A stretch of DNA of 64,000 nt from NCBI RefSeq assembly GCF_023277745.1, contig NZ_CP086322.1, positions 3,472,001 through 3,536,000 of the forward strand. Direction: 5' to 3'. Positions 7,548 to 15,985 of this stretch are shown here, piece after piece; position 1 is the first letter of the stretch; each line of letters starts with the position of its first letter. The stretch comes from Streptomyces halobius (GTDB lineage: Bacteria; Actinomycetota; Actinomycetes; Streptomycetales; Streptomycetaceae). Made by a program: the position numbers and the translations under genes. The notes under the pieces were generated by a model that saw only the letters and a program-made list of their open reading frames with translations, did not search any database and was not told the DNA's origin.

Positions 7548-9074
7548 GTGTCCGGACGATTGCTGAGGTCGGTCTGCGCGCTGACGCTCGTGGGCGCGGT
7601 CACCACGACGCTCCCCGCGTCATCGGTCCTGGCCAAGGACGGGCCGAAACCGCCGCCTACGGGGTCGTCGCCGTACGGCGGGACCTCGGGCAGCACCGGC
7701 GGCCAGGTTGACGGGACGACAGGGGAGGCCGGGACGCCGGAGCCGGGTTCCTCCGACACGGGTGAGGGCGGGCCGTCGCACGTCACCGAGGGCATCGACG
7801 GCGGACCGCGCACCGGCGCACCCACGGACACCAGCCCTCCCGCCCCTCTCGCCCCCTCGGAGCGCACCCCGAGCGCCCTCCTCAGACAACTGCAGGCCCT
7901 CTACCGCCAGACCGAGGAGTCGACGGAGGCGTACAACGCGACCCAGGAGGACCTCAAGAAGGCGCAGCAGAAGTCGACGGCCCTCAACAGCCAGTTGGTG
8001 ACCGCCCGCAAGCAGCTCGCCGAAGCACGGGCCGACGCGGGGCGGCTGGCCCGGCACCAGTACCAGGGCAAGCTCTCCGCCGGGCTCTCGGCGTACCTGC
8101 GCGTGCTGATGGCGAAGGATCCCCAACAGGCCATGGATCAGGGCCACTTCCTCCAGGAGGCCGCCACCGAGCAGGCGGCCACCGTCGCCCGGCTCACCGC
8201 CGCCGAGAAGCGGGCCGCCACGCTCGCCAGGCAGGCCCGCGCCGCGCTCGACGAACAGCGCCGGCTGACCGAGCGGCGCAAGCAGCAGCGGGACACGGTG
8301 CAGGCAAAGCTCAAGGACGTCGAGAAGCTGCTCGTCTCCCTCACCGAGGAACAGCTCACGAAGCTGAGCGAGTTGGAGGCACAGGGCGTCGAGCGCGCGC
8401 AGCGCGCCGCACTGTCGAGCGGCAAGGTCGGCGGGAAGCACAAGGCGGGGGAGGAAAGCGCGCCGTCCTCTGTCGGCGAACGGGCGCTCGCCTACGTCCT
8501 CAAACAGATCGGCAAGCCGTACGCCTGGGGCGCGTCGGGCCCGGATTCCTTCGACTGCTCGGGGCTGACCTCATCGGCCTGGGCGCACGCGGGGCGGCCG
8601 ATCCCGCGCACCAGCCAGCAGCAGTGGAAGAAGCTGCCGCATGTGCCGCTGGACGAGCTGCGCCCCAGCGATCTGGTGATCTACTACCCGGGCGCGACGC
8701 ATGTGGCGATGTACATCGGGGGCGGCAAGGTCGTCCATGCGCCCCGGCCGGGCAAGCGCGTGGAGATCTCACCGGTCGCGGCGAATCCGCTGCTGGGCGC
8801 CGTACGCCCGGATCCTGGCGTACCGGAGCCGCAGCCGGGCCCGGAGCCCAAGCCGACCCAAAAGCCCAAGCCGGCCCCAGAGCCCGAGCCGGCCCAAGAG
8901 CCCGAGCCGGCCCAGGAACCCGAGCCGGTCCAGGAACCCGAGTCGCCCCAGGAACTGGAGCCCGAGTGGTATCAGGATCCGGGTCGGGAGCCGGAATTGC
9001 CGAGCGTGGAAGCCCTGATGCGTGAAGCCCTGATTGTCGTGAAGCCGTGGTGGCGTGAAGCTGTGAAGCCGTGA
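7548..9074 (+). CDS. Secreted NlpC/P60 endopeptidase with coiled coil and Pro-Glu tail
   Basis: A 508-residue cell-wall hydrolase cleaving within stem peptides. A signal peptide (about 1-31, ending SSVLA) is followed by a low-complexity linker. A long coiled coil (about 110-300, rich in Gln, Lys, Ala and Glu) comes next. The C-terminal NlpC/P60 domain starts at ALAYVLKQIGKPYAWG. Catalytic Cys337 lies in FDCSGL and His385 in ATHVAMY. After the domain comes an unusual PEPxP repeat tail, probably wall-spanning or extended. The GTG at 7548 is chosen because GGAGG lies at 7536-7540, 7 nt upstream. Confidence 0.92.
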   Translation: MSGRLLRSVCALTLVGAVTTTLPASSVLAKDGPKPPPTGSSPYGGTSGSTGGQVDGTTGEAGTPEPGSSDTGEGGPSHVTEGIDGGPRTGAPTDTSPPAPLAPSERTPSALLRQLQALYRQTEESTEAYNATQEDLKKAQQKSTALNSQLVTARKQLAEARADAGRLARHQYQGKLSAGLSAYLRVLMAKDPQQAMDQGHFLQEAATEQAATVARLTAAEKRAATLARQARAALDEQRRLTERRKQQRDTVQAKLKDVEKLLVSLTEEQLTKLSELEAQGVERAQRAALSSGKVGGKHKAGEESAPSSVGERALAYVLKQIGKPYAWGASGPDSFDCSGLTSSAWAHAGRPIPRTSQQQWKKLPHVPLDELRPSDLVIYYPGATHVAMYIGGGKVVHAPRPGKRVEISPVAANPLLGAVRPDPGVPEPQPGPEPKPTQKPKPAPEPEPAQEPEPAQEPEPVQEPESPQELEPEWYQDPGREPELPSVEALMREALIVVKPWWREAVKP

Positions 9075-9090
9075 ATCTGTGAAGCTGTGA
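9021..9090 (+). repeat. Degenerate GTGAAGC(C/T)GTG tandem repeats across the stop codon
   Basis: About six short units (GTGAAGC followed by CGTG, CTG or TGTG) occur from 9021 to 9090, spanning the last codons and stop of the NlpC/P60 gene. They encode the odd Val-Lys-Pro-rich C-terminus. Slippage here would change the protein's end. Confidence 0.6.
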
Positions 9091-9104
9091 CGGCGAGGGA
9101 CGCC

Positions 9105-9148
9105 CCCGGCCCGGACGTGTGCGCGGCGGCACGACCGCCGGGGCCGGG
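9105..9148. terminator. Nested hairpin between convergent genes
   Basis: CCCGGCCC (9105-9112) pairs with GGGCCGGG (9141-9148), and an inner GGCGG/CCGCC hairpin (9125-9129, 9135-9139) sits in the loop. It separates the NlpC/P60 gene from the convergent monooxygenase gene. Confidence 0.45.
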
Positions 9149-9161
9149 AGCGAAGGTGGCC

Positions 9162-10415
9162 TCAGCCGGTGACCGAGGCGAGGTAGGCGTTCGCCTTGTC
9201 CGGGTCGTAGAAGAAGTTCTCGAAGTCGGACGGGTCGTCGAAGGCGTTGGCGAAGCGGTCGGCGATGCTCTGGACCTGGCCGCCCGCGCCGATGATGTTC
9301 AGGACGTGCTCGGGCGGCGGTGCCAGCATCGCGTTGGTCCACTTGGTGACGTGCTGGGCGGTGGTCCAGTAGCGGTCGAAGGTGGCCTGCATCCAGTCCC
9401 CGTCGAAGGGCCGGTCGCCGTGCTCGACGATGGACGCGAGGTAGGCGGCGGCGCACTTGGACGCGGAGTTGGAGCCCTGGCCGGTGATCGGGTCATTGGC
9501 GACCACGACGTCCGCGACACCGAGGACCAGGCCGCCGGAGGGCAGTCGGCCGACGGGCTTGCGCACGGTCGGGGCGTAACGGCCGGCCAGCGTGCCATGG
9601 GCGTCGGTCAGCTCGACCTTCGTGGCGCGGGCGTACTCCCAGGGCAGGAACGTCTCCATCAGCTCCAGCGTGGTGGCCAGGTGCTCGTTGGGGTCCCTGA
9701 TGTCCTGGAAGGCGTCCAGCGGTCCGCCGGGCACACCTTCCCAGAAGAGGATGTCGGCGCGGCCGGAGGTGGTGAGGGCCGGCATGACGAACAGCTCGCC
9801 GATACCGGGGACGAGGTTGCAGCGCACCGCGTCGAAGTCGGGATGCTCGGGGCGCGGGCCCAGACCGTGGACATAGGCGACGGCGAGCGAGCGCTGCGGT
9901 GCGTCGTACGGGGAACGCGCGGCGTCCCGGCCGAACATGGACACCAGCTCGCCCTTGCCCGCCGCGACCAGCGTCAGGTCGTAGCGACCGGCGAAGAAGT
10001 CCAGGTCGGAGACGGCGGCGCCGTGGATGACGAGCTGGCCGCCGCGCTGTGCGAAGGTCTCCATCCAGCCCGCCATCTTCACCCGCTGGTCGACGGACTG
10101 TGCGTAGCCGTCCAGCCTGCCGACCCAGTCGATGGCGCGCGCCGTCCCCCCGGGCTCGGCGTGACTGCCGGGCGCGGCGACCGAGACGCCCAGGCCCTCG
10201 ATACGCGGGGCCTGGCTCTCCCAGAAGTTGATCTGGAGGTCGCGTTCGTGCTGGAGGGCGGTGTCGAACATGCACTGTGTCGACATGACCCGGCCGGAGC
10301 GGATCTCGTCGGCGGTGCGGTTGGACATGAGGGTGACCTCGTACCCCTGGGACTGGAGACCGAGGGCGAGCTGAAGTCCGGACTGGCCGGCTCCGACGAT
10401 GAGTATCTTCCGCAT
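9162..10415 (-). CDS. StyA-like FAD-dependent monooxygenase
   Basis: A 417-residue flavoprotein of the styrene/indole monooxygenase family, which epoxidises or hydroxylates aromatic alkenes with FADH2 supplied by a separate reductase. It starts with the Rossmann motif GAGQSGLQLALGL. The family segments MSTQCMFDTALQHERDL and NDPITGQGSNSASKCA (FAD pocket) are clear. No StyB-type reductase gene lies in the window. It is 64 nt downstream of cvnD on the same strand, so it is probably the last gene of the conservon operon. Conservons are often followed by a P450 gene; here a flavin monooxygenase holds that place. Confidence 0.9.
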   Translation of the reverse strand: MRKILIVGAGQSGLQLALGLQSQGYEVTLMSNRTADEIRSGRVMSTQCMFDTALQHERDLQINFWESQAPRIEGLGVSVAAPGSHAEPGGTARAIDWVGRLDGYAQSVDQRVKMAGWMETFAQRGGQLVIHGAAVSDLDFFAGRYDLTLVAAGKGELVSMFGRDAARSPYDAPQRSLAVAYVHGLGPRPEHPDFDAVRCNLVPGIGELFVMPALTTSGRADILFWEGVPGGPLDAFQDIRDPNEHLATTLELMETFLPWEYARATKVELTDAHGTLAGRYAPTVRKPVGRLPSGGLVLGVADVVVANDPITGQGSNSASKCAAAYLASIVEHGDRPFDGDWMQATFDRYWTTAQHVTKWTNAMLAPPPEHVLNIIGAGGQVQSIADRFANAFDDPSDFENFFYDPDKANAYLASVTG

Positions 10416-10479
10416 GGCGGCGCTCTTCTCTGCGTTACTGCCGTTGTTCGGGGGGTGGGGCTGTGGTGCGGCGGGCGCG

Positions 10480-11154
10480 CTACTCGGGCGCCGCTTGCAG
10501 GGCGTGCGCGACCAGCGCCAGCAGCGATTCGGTCACCGTGATCCGCTTGCGCGCGTCCATGATCACTACGGGCACCTGCGGCGGCACGGTCAGCGCGTCA
10601 CGGACGTCCTCCACGGCGTAGGACTCGGTCCCCTCGAAGTGGTTGACGGCGACGACGTACGGGAGTCCGCAGCTCTCGAAGTAGTCCAGCGCCGGGAAGC
10701 AGTCCTCCAGCCGCCGGGTGTCGGCCATCACGATCGCGCCGATCGCGCCGCGCACCAGGTCGTCCCACATGAACCAGAAGCGTTGCTGGCCGGGCGTGCC
10801 GAACAGATAGAGCACCAGGTCCTGGTCGAGGGTGATCCGCCCGAAGTCCAGCGCGACGGTGGTCGTGGTCTTCTCCGGGGTGGCGGACAGATCGTCGGTG
10901 TCCTCGCTGGCCTGCGTCATCACCGCCTCGGTCTGCAGCGGGGTGATCTCCGAGACCGCCCCGACGAAGGTGGTCTTGCCGACGCCGAAGCCGCCCGCCA
11001 CCACGATCTTGGTGGCGATGGGTGCCCGCGTACGGTCCATCTGCCAGCTCTGCAGGCCCGCTTCGGCGTCCGGTGCCGGCGCGTCGGCCCGTCCCACGGA
11101 GTCGGCGGTCATCATCGGCCCGGCCGCTGTCGTGTCAGAGCCTGTGAAGTCCAC
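10480..11154 (-). CDS. cvnD: Conservon GTPase CvnD
   Basis: A 224-residue small Ras-like GTP-binding protein. The P-loop is GGFGVGKTT, switch II is LFGTPGQQRF, and the base-recognition loop is AVNHFEG in place of NKxD, which is normal for CvnD. It is the fourth component of a conservon, a prokaryotic analogue of a G-protein-coupled system associated with the membrane. It overlaps cvnC by 20 nt. The C-terminus is followed by the StyA-like gene. Confidence 0.93.
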   Translation of the reverse strand: MDFTGSDTTAAGPMMTADSVGRADAPAPDAEAGLQSWQMDRTRAPIATKIVVAGGFGVGKTTFVGAVSEITPLQTEAVMTQASEDTDDLSATPEKTTTTVALDFGRITLDQDLVLYLFGTPGQQRFWFMWDDLVRGAIGAIVMADTRRLEDCFPALDYFESCGLPYVVAVNHFEGTESYAVEDVRDALTVPPQVPVVIMDARKRITVTESLLALVAHALQAAPE

Positions 11155-11584
11155 TCAGCACCCTTTCCAGCAGTGCGCGGTCGGGCCGACCGATGCCGTG
11201 CCCGGTGCCGTACACACGAATCCTTCCCTGGTCGGCGAGGTCGCTGAGCAGGACCCGGACCACACCCAGCGGCATTTTGAGCAGTGCGGAGATCTCCGCG
11301 ACCGAGCGCATCCGGCGGCACAGCTCGACGATCGCGCGCATCTCCGGCATCACCCGGTCGACCCAGCGGCCTTCCGTCGAGGCCGGCTCACGCCGCTCCT
11401 CAGGGCCGTCCAGCGCGGCCACGAACGACTCGACGAGCAGCACATGACCGAACCGTGTGCGGCCACCGGTGAGCGAGTACGGCCGGACGCGCGCCGGCTT
11501 CCTCGCCGACGCGCCCGAGGCCGCACCCCGGGTTTTCGCGGCCCACTCACCGCCGCCGCGTTTGGGGAGCCTTGGGGTGCTCAC
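11135..11584 (-). CDS. cvnC: Conservon DUF742 protein CvnC
   Basis: A 149-residue protein with the DUF742 hallmark RPYSLTGGRT, followed by a winged-helix-like region (SVAEISALLKMPLGVVRVLLSDL). The GTG start at 11584 is chosen because GAGG lies just upstream and the longer frame runs into repeat DNA. The ribosome site and start lie at the edge of a dispersed repeat (11585-11660). CvnC interacts with the other Cvn components at the membrane. Confidence 0.9.
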   Translation of the reverse strand: MSTPRLPKRGGGEWAAKTRGAASGASARKPARVRPYSLTGGRTRFGHVLLVESFVAALDGPEERREPASTEGRWVDRVMPEMRAIVELCRRMRSVAEISALLKMPLGVVRVLLSDLADQGRIRVYGTGHGIGRPDRALLERVLSGLHRL

Positions 11585-11660
11585 GCCGAAACCTCGCTCC
11601 GCTCGGCCCCGCATTCACGAGGCTCGCACCTCTCATGGGCTCGCTCACTGCGTTCACTCA
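11585..11660 (-). repeat. Dispersed repeat family 2, copy in the cvnB-cvnC gap
   Basis: Read on the minus strand, this 76-nt stretch starts at the cvnB stop and ends at the cvnC start. It contains GAGCGAGCCCATGAGAGGTG and GGCCGAGCGGAGCGAGG. It aligns well over its length with 21192-21285, upstream of lon. The repeat thus forms the whole spacer and donates the Shine-Dalgarno of cvnC. Confidence 0.75.
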
Positions 11661-12152
11661 CTGAACGTTCTCCATCGACTTACGGAGTTCCGTGCGCAGT
11701 TCGGGGGTCAGGACATGTCCGGCCCGGCCGACGAACAGCGCCATGTGGTAGGCGACGACGCTCATATCGCAGTCCGGGGCGGCATGCACACCGAGCAGCA
11801 AACCGTCGCTGATCGACATGACGAACACGCTGCCCTCCTCCATCGCGACCATCGTCTGTTTGACGGCCCCGCCCTCCATCAGCTTCGCGGCGCCGTGGGT
11901 GAGGCTGCCGAGCCCGGAGACGACGGTGGCGAGGTCGGCGCTGGACCCTCTGGGCCCGTCACTTTCGCCGGGTCCGGCCGTCTCCTCCGCCAGGGCGGGG
12001 TCGGAGGAGAGCAGCAGCAGACCGTCGGAGGAGACCACCGCGACGGAGCGGATGCCGGGCACCTCGTCGACCAGATTGGTCAGCAACCAGTGCAGATTCC
12101 GTGCCTGACTGCTCAGTCCGCGTCCGTGAGCAGTCGGCGCTTGCGCCTTCAA
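11658..12152 (-). CDS. cvnB: Conservon roadblock/LC7 protein CvnB
   Basis: A 164-residue roadblock/LC7 protein. The core (NLHWLLTNLVDEVPGIRSVAVVSSDGLLL) is the usual start of the fold, and the family's MSISDGLLLGV and DMSVVAYHMALFV strands follow. CvnB is thought to act with CvnD as a GTPase-activating or scaffold partner. There is an acidic Gly/Ser insertion at about 58-75. Its ATG overlaps the cvnA stop by 4 bp. Confidence 0.92.
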   Translation of the reverse strand: MKAQAPTAHGRGLSSQARNLHWLLTNLVDEVPGIRSVAVVSSDGLLLLSSDPALAEETAGPGESDGPRGSSADLATVVSGLGSLTHGAAKLMEGGAVKQTMVAMEEGSVFVMSISDGLLLGVHAAPDCDMSVVAYHMALFVGRAGHVLTPELRTELRKSMENVQ

Positions 12153-15100
12153 TCGCGTGCCTCCTCGACAACGTGGCGATCTCCCGGGGCCCCCGCTCCG
12201 TCGGTGTCGGTCTGTGGGATGTGCTGCTCAGCGGTACGTTCCGCGATCTCGGCCGCGACCTCGCGCCGGCCGTCCCGCGCGCCCTGCTGGAATCCGCCGA
12301 GCCGACGGCGCAGCGCTTCGGCGTTGACCGCGCCGCCGGTGCGCGGGGCGGGCGCCTGCTGCGCCACGATCCTGGGCGTGCGCTTGGGCAGGCCGGTGCC
12401 GGTCCTCCGCCGCTCCCCGGCGGGCGGGGCGTCGGCGCCTCGCGGACCGGCACCCTGCGGACCGGCACCCTGCGGATCTGCGGCCGGGGCGTCGGCGGCC
12501 TGCGAGTCGGCTGTTTGCGGGGCGGTGCTCTGCTGGGCGGTTCCCTGCAGTTCGGTGCTCTGCGGCTCCGTGTCCTGCGGGTCGTCCGTCGCGGTGCCGG
12601 GTTCCGGGCGGGTGTGCTGGTCCGGGCCGATGGCGTACGGGTCGCCGGCGGCCGGCCCGCTGGTGCTCCGGTCGCCGGTGCTCGGGCCGGCCGGGGCGTC
12701 CGCGGCAAAGACGTCGCGGGCGATCGGCGCGTCGTCCTCGGGGCGGGCGTGCTCGCCGCTGCCGATGGCGTACGGGCCGGGTGCCTCCGGGCCGTACGGG
12801 CTCCGGCCGGGCGCGGAGCCGAGCCCCGCCGCGTCGACGGCGCGCTCCGCGGCGGCGACGAACGGGTCGGTGGGAGGGGTGGCCGGGGCATCCAGGGGAT
12901 CCGGGGTGACGGCAGCCTCGGCGGCGGACGTGGCCGCGGCGTCATCGAGCGGGGCGGGCCCGGGGATCTCGTCGACGGCCGGGGCGTCGTGGGCGATCGC
13001 CGCGTCACCGACGGACGGCGGGGCATCGGCACGCAGCTCATCGGCAGGGCCCGACACCTCATCGGCGGGCGGCGCATCCGCAACACCCGGCCCCTCATCG
13101 GTAAGCGGCGCCTCACCGGCAAGGGCCGTGTCGTCGGCCGCATCAACCACATCAACCGCTTCAGCCACATCAGCTGCTTCAGCCACATCAGCCGCCGAAC
13201 CACTCCCGGCCCCGCCGTCCCCCACCGGACGACTGCCGCCCGCCACTCCGGCCGCCGCCGCCCGGTCGGTCCAAGGCCGCCGCGTCGGCAGGGCGTTGGA
13301 GTTCGCCTCGGCGACCGACCCGGGCAGGGTCCGGCCGGGGACCAGGTCCGCGGGGGACGCCGCCGGGTGGGCGGCCGGTGCCGGACGGGTGGGCAGTATG
13401 GAGCGCGGCAGCACCACGACGGCGCTGACGCCGCCCTGCTTCTGGTCCCGCAGCTGGACCCGGATGCCGTGCCGGGCGGCCAGCCGCACCACGACGTACA
13501 GGCCGAGGCCCAGCGCCTCGTCAACGGTCTCCGAGGACGCGGCGGCCGCCGCGTCCGACAGCCGCTCGTTGAGCTCCGCCAGCCGTTCCGGGGTCATCCC
13601 GATGCCCTCGTCCTGGACCGAGAGCATGACCTCGCCGCTCTCCAACAGCCAGCCGGAGACCTCGACATGGGCGTCCGGCGGGGAGAACGCGGTGGCGTTC
13701 TCCAGGAGTTCGGCGACGAGATGGCTGAGGTCGTCCGCGGCGAACCCGGCCACCTGGGAGTGCGGCGGCAGCGACTGGACGCGGACCCGCTCGTAGCGCT
13801 CTATCTCGCTGATCGATGCGCGCAGCACATCCAGCAGCGGTACGGGGCCCATGTGCGAGGTGACGTGTTCCGCGCCCGCCAGGACGAGGAGGTTCTCGCT
13901 GTTGCGGCGCATCCGGGCGGCGAAGTGGTCGAGCTTGAAGAGGGTTTCCAGCCGCTCCGGGTCGTGCTCCTGCTCCTCCAGCGACTCGATGACGCCGAGC
14001 TGGCGCTCCACCAGGCCGAGCGTGCGCAGCGACAGATTGACGAACCGTCCGTGTACGCCGGTGCGCAGCGCCGCCAGCCGCTCGGTGAGGTCCGCGATCT
14101 GCTCCTTGAGGTCCTCGGCCTGCTCCTGGAGCACCTCGCGCTCGGCGACCAGCCGCTGCCGGCCGCCGACCAGCCGCTTGCGCTCGCCCTCCAGTTCCGC
14201 GGTCCGCCGCGCCATCTCGCCGACCTGGGCGTGCAGCGCGTTGACGGACCGTACGGCGGCGGCGAACTCGTCGTTGCGGCCCTTGTAGGTGAGGGGTTCC
14301 TCGTGCGCGGGGTCCTCGGCCACCCGCTTGGCACCGATCCGCAGCGCCGCCAGCGGCTGGGTCATGGAGCGGGCGGCCCAGATGCCGGCGCCGACGGCCA
14401 GCAGCAGGCAGAGCCCTTCCAGGCCGATGCGGATCTCCAGCTCCGTCACATCGTCGTCGCGCAGCGCGCCGAGCCGCTCGATGTCGGCGGTGGCCATGGC
14501 CGACTCGACGCCGCGTATCAGGCCGATGCGGGCGGTGAGCGTGGCCTGCACCCGCTGGCGGTCGAGTCTCCGGTCGGCGGCGTCCAGACGGGGCTGGTCG
14601 GTGAGATGGGTCAGATAGCGCTCGGCGGTGGTGACGTCCGTGCCGTTGACCGTGCGGTCGTAACGGTCCCGCGCGCTCTGGCTCGCCGACTGGGTGAAGT
14701 CGGCCAGTGCGCCCTGCTCGCGGAGGTGCGCGAGTTGTGCGGCGCCGGTCAGCTTGGGCTGCGGGCCGCCCGCGTTCAGTGCGGCCAGCAGCAGCCCCCG
14801 GGCGCCGGCCGCCTGGTCGGAGACGCGGCCGAGGGCGGGCAGTGCGCGGGTGTCGGCGTCGGCGGCGTCCGCGCGGGCGGGCAGGCCGCGCGCGATGTCG
14901 TCGCTGATGGCGCCCAGCGCCTGGACGACCTGGGTGTACGCGTCGAAGGTGTCCTCGGCCGAGCCGGGCCCGGACAGCGCCTGGTGACGGCTCTGCGGCA
15001 GCCCGGCGAGGAGCTTGTCGGCAGCGGCGTAGACCGCGCTCTCCCCGGAGGAGTCACCGGCCTCGGCACGCAGTTCGGTGATCTGCCGGTCCACGCGGGC

Positions 15101-15475
15101 GCGCTGGGAGTGCGCGGTGTCGGCACCGCCGCGCGCGCTGCGCCCGGCGGCGACATAGGCGGTCATGGCGTCGCGTTCATCGGCGAGGGAGTGTGCGAGC
15201 GCGATGGCGCGCGCGTTCAATTCGGCCAGGTCGACCAGCTGCTGGCTGTTGTGCGCGTTGTCGGCCGCGGTGGCGATGGCGGGGGCGCCGGCACCCAGGA
15301 CGGCGACGGCCACGACGGCCACGGCGCCGACCAGACGGTTGCGCACCCGCGCGGGACGCCGTCCCGTACGGTCGTCGCCGCCGTCCGTCGTGCCCGGTCC
15401 CGAGACCGAACCGGCCGGTGTTCCCGGCTTCCCTGCGCCGCCCCGAAGCCGCTTCATCCGCACCGCTGCTCGCAT
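12149..15475 (-). CDS. cvnA: Conservon sensor kinase CvnA
   Basis: A large membrane sensor (about 1108 residues from ATG 15475). An N-terminal membrane helix (VGAVAVVAVAVLGAGAPAI) is followed by a nitrate/nitrite-sensor (NIT) type helical domain (AYVAAGR, DRQITELR), a second membrane helix and a HAMP segment (MTQPLAALRIGAKRVAEDP). A coiled coil, a degenerate H-box (LDHFAARMRRNSENLLVL) and a HATPase (VAELLENATAFSPPDAHVEV; DEGIGM) come next. A long disordered Ala/Pro/Asp-rich tail of about 400 residues with ADVAEA-like repeats ends the protein. The start is uncertain: ATG 15475 has AGGA just upstream; ATG 15457 is an alternative. Confidence 0.9.
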   Translation of the reverse strand: MRAAVRMKRLRGGAGKPGTPAGSVSGPGTTDGGDDRTGRRPARVRNRLVGAVAVVAVAVLGAGAPAIATAADNAHNSQQLVDLAELNARAIALAHSLADERDAMTAYVAAGRSARGGADTAHSQRARVDRQITELRAEAGDSSGESAVYAAADKLLAGLPQSRHQALSGPGSAEDTFDAYTQVVQALGAISDDIARGLPARADAADADTRALPALGRVSDQAAGARGLLLAALNAGGPQPKLTGAAQLAHLREQGALADFTQSASQSARDRYDRTVNGTDVTTAERYLTHLTDQPRLDAADRRLDRQRVQATLTARIGLIRGVESAMATADIERLGALRDDDVTELEIRIGLEGLCLLLAVGAGIWAARSMTQPLAALRIGAKRVAEDPAHEEPLTYKGRNDEFAAAVRSVNALHAQVGEMARRTAELEGERKRLVGGRQRLVAEREVLQEQAEDLKEQIADLTERLAALRTGVHGRFVNLSLRTLGLVERQLGVIESLEEQEHDPERLETLFKLDHFAARMRRNSENLLVLAGAEHVTSHMGPVPLLDVLRASISEIERYERVRVQSLPPHSQVAGFAADDLSHLVAELLENATAFSPPDAHVEVSGWLLESGEVMLSVQDEGIGMTPERLAELNERLSDAAAAASSETVDEALGLGLYVVVRLAARHGIRVQLRDQKQGGVSAVVVLPRSILPTRPAPAAHPAASPADLVPGRTLPGSVAEANSNALPTRRPWTDRAAAAGVAGGSRPVGDGGAGSGSAADVAEAADVAEAVDVVDAADDTALAGEAPLTDEGPGVADAPPADEVSGPADELRADAPPSVGDAAIAHDAPAVDEIPGPAPLDDAAATSAAEAAVTPDPLDAPATPPTDPFVAAAERAVDAAGLGSAPGRSPYGPEAPGPYAIGSGEHARPEDDAPIARDVFAADAPAGPSTGDRSTSGPAAGDPYAIGPDQHTRPEPGTATDDPQDTEPQSTELQGTAQQSTAPQTADSQAADAPAADPQGAGPQGAGPRGADAPPAGERRRTGTGLPKRTPRIVAQQAPAPRTGGAVNAEALRRRLGGFQQGARDGRREVAAEIAERTAEQHIPQTDTDGAGAPGDRHVVEEARD

Positions 15476-15985
15476 TCCTGTCTCGCCTGCCCACGCCCTG
15501 TGGCGTCGCGGACCCGGCTCGCTTCCGCTCGCGGGAGCGGACCTGCGCGCAGGCCCGCCCGTCGCCCGACCTCCACCCCGGAAGACGGCGCTACGCGCCG
15601 ACCGCCCGCAGTACATCCGCGAAGGGAACAGCCCGGTTCTGCGCGTCGCGACGAACGTCCTGGCCCGCCCCAATGATCCGGGAAAAATGACCATTCCACC
15701 GGCGCCGCGCGGTGGCTCGGCAACAGATGGCCGGCCACCCGAACGAGTGAACATCAATCGGAGTTTGACCATCAACTCCCCCGCACGGCCGCCCACGGCC
15801 GCAACCCCGCGCAATCCCGGGACGCGTTTGGAGAACCGCCCCGGCCCTGGAAAGATGCGCGCCCGCAGCCCGCGGGCGGCCTCCGGCCCGCCCTTCCCGC
15901 GCGCCGCCGGCCGGGCCGTACGCCCTAGCCACCGGAACGGCCCCGTCACCGGGCCGGAGCGGCCCCCTCCGTCAGACTTGCCCGT
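15476..15985. other. Divergent intergenic region upstream of cvnA and the phosphatase gene
   Basis: 510 bp with no convincing gene. It has a TCCGCTC/GAGCGGA inverted repeat (15524-15541) adjoining a perfect palindrome CCTGCGCGCAGG (15542-15553), both in the probable cvnA leader. An AT-richer stretch at 15748-15780 carries a TTGATG direct repeat on the minus strand. A promoter for cvnA is probably here, but I cannot fix a -10. Confidence 0.4.

Noticed and set aside
9087..10541. Plus-strand frame opposite the StyA-like gene
   Set aside because: No family likeness, while the minus strand has a clear Rossmann and FAD motif.
12101..15676. Plus-strand open frame of about 1190 codons opposite cvnA
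   Set aside because: Antisense shadow. The CvnA reading has HAMP and ATPase motifs; the opposite reading is Arg/Gly/Val repeat text.
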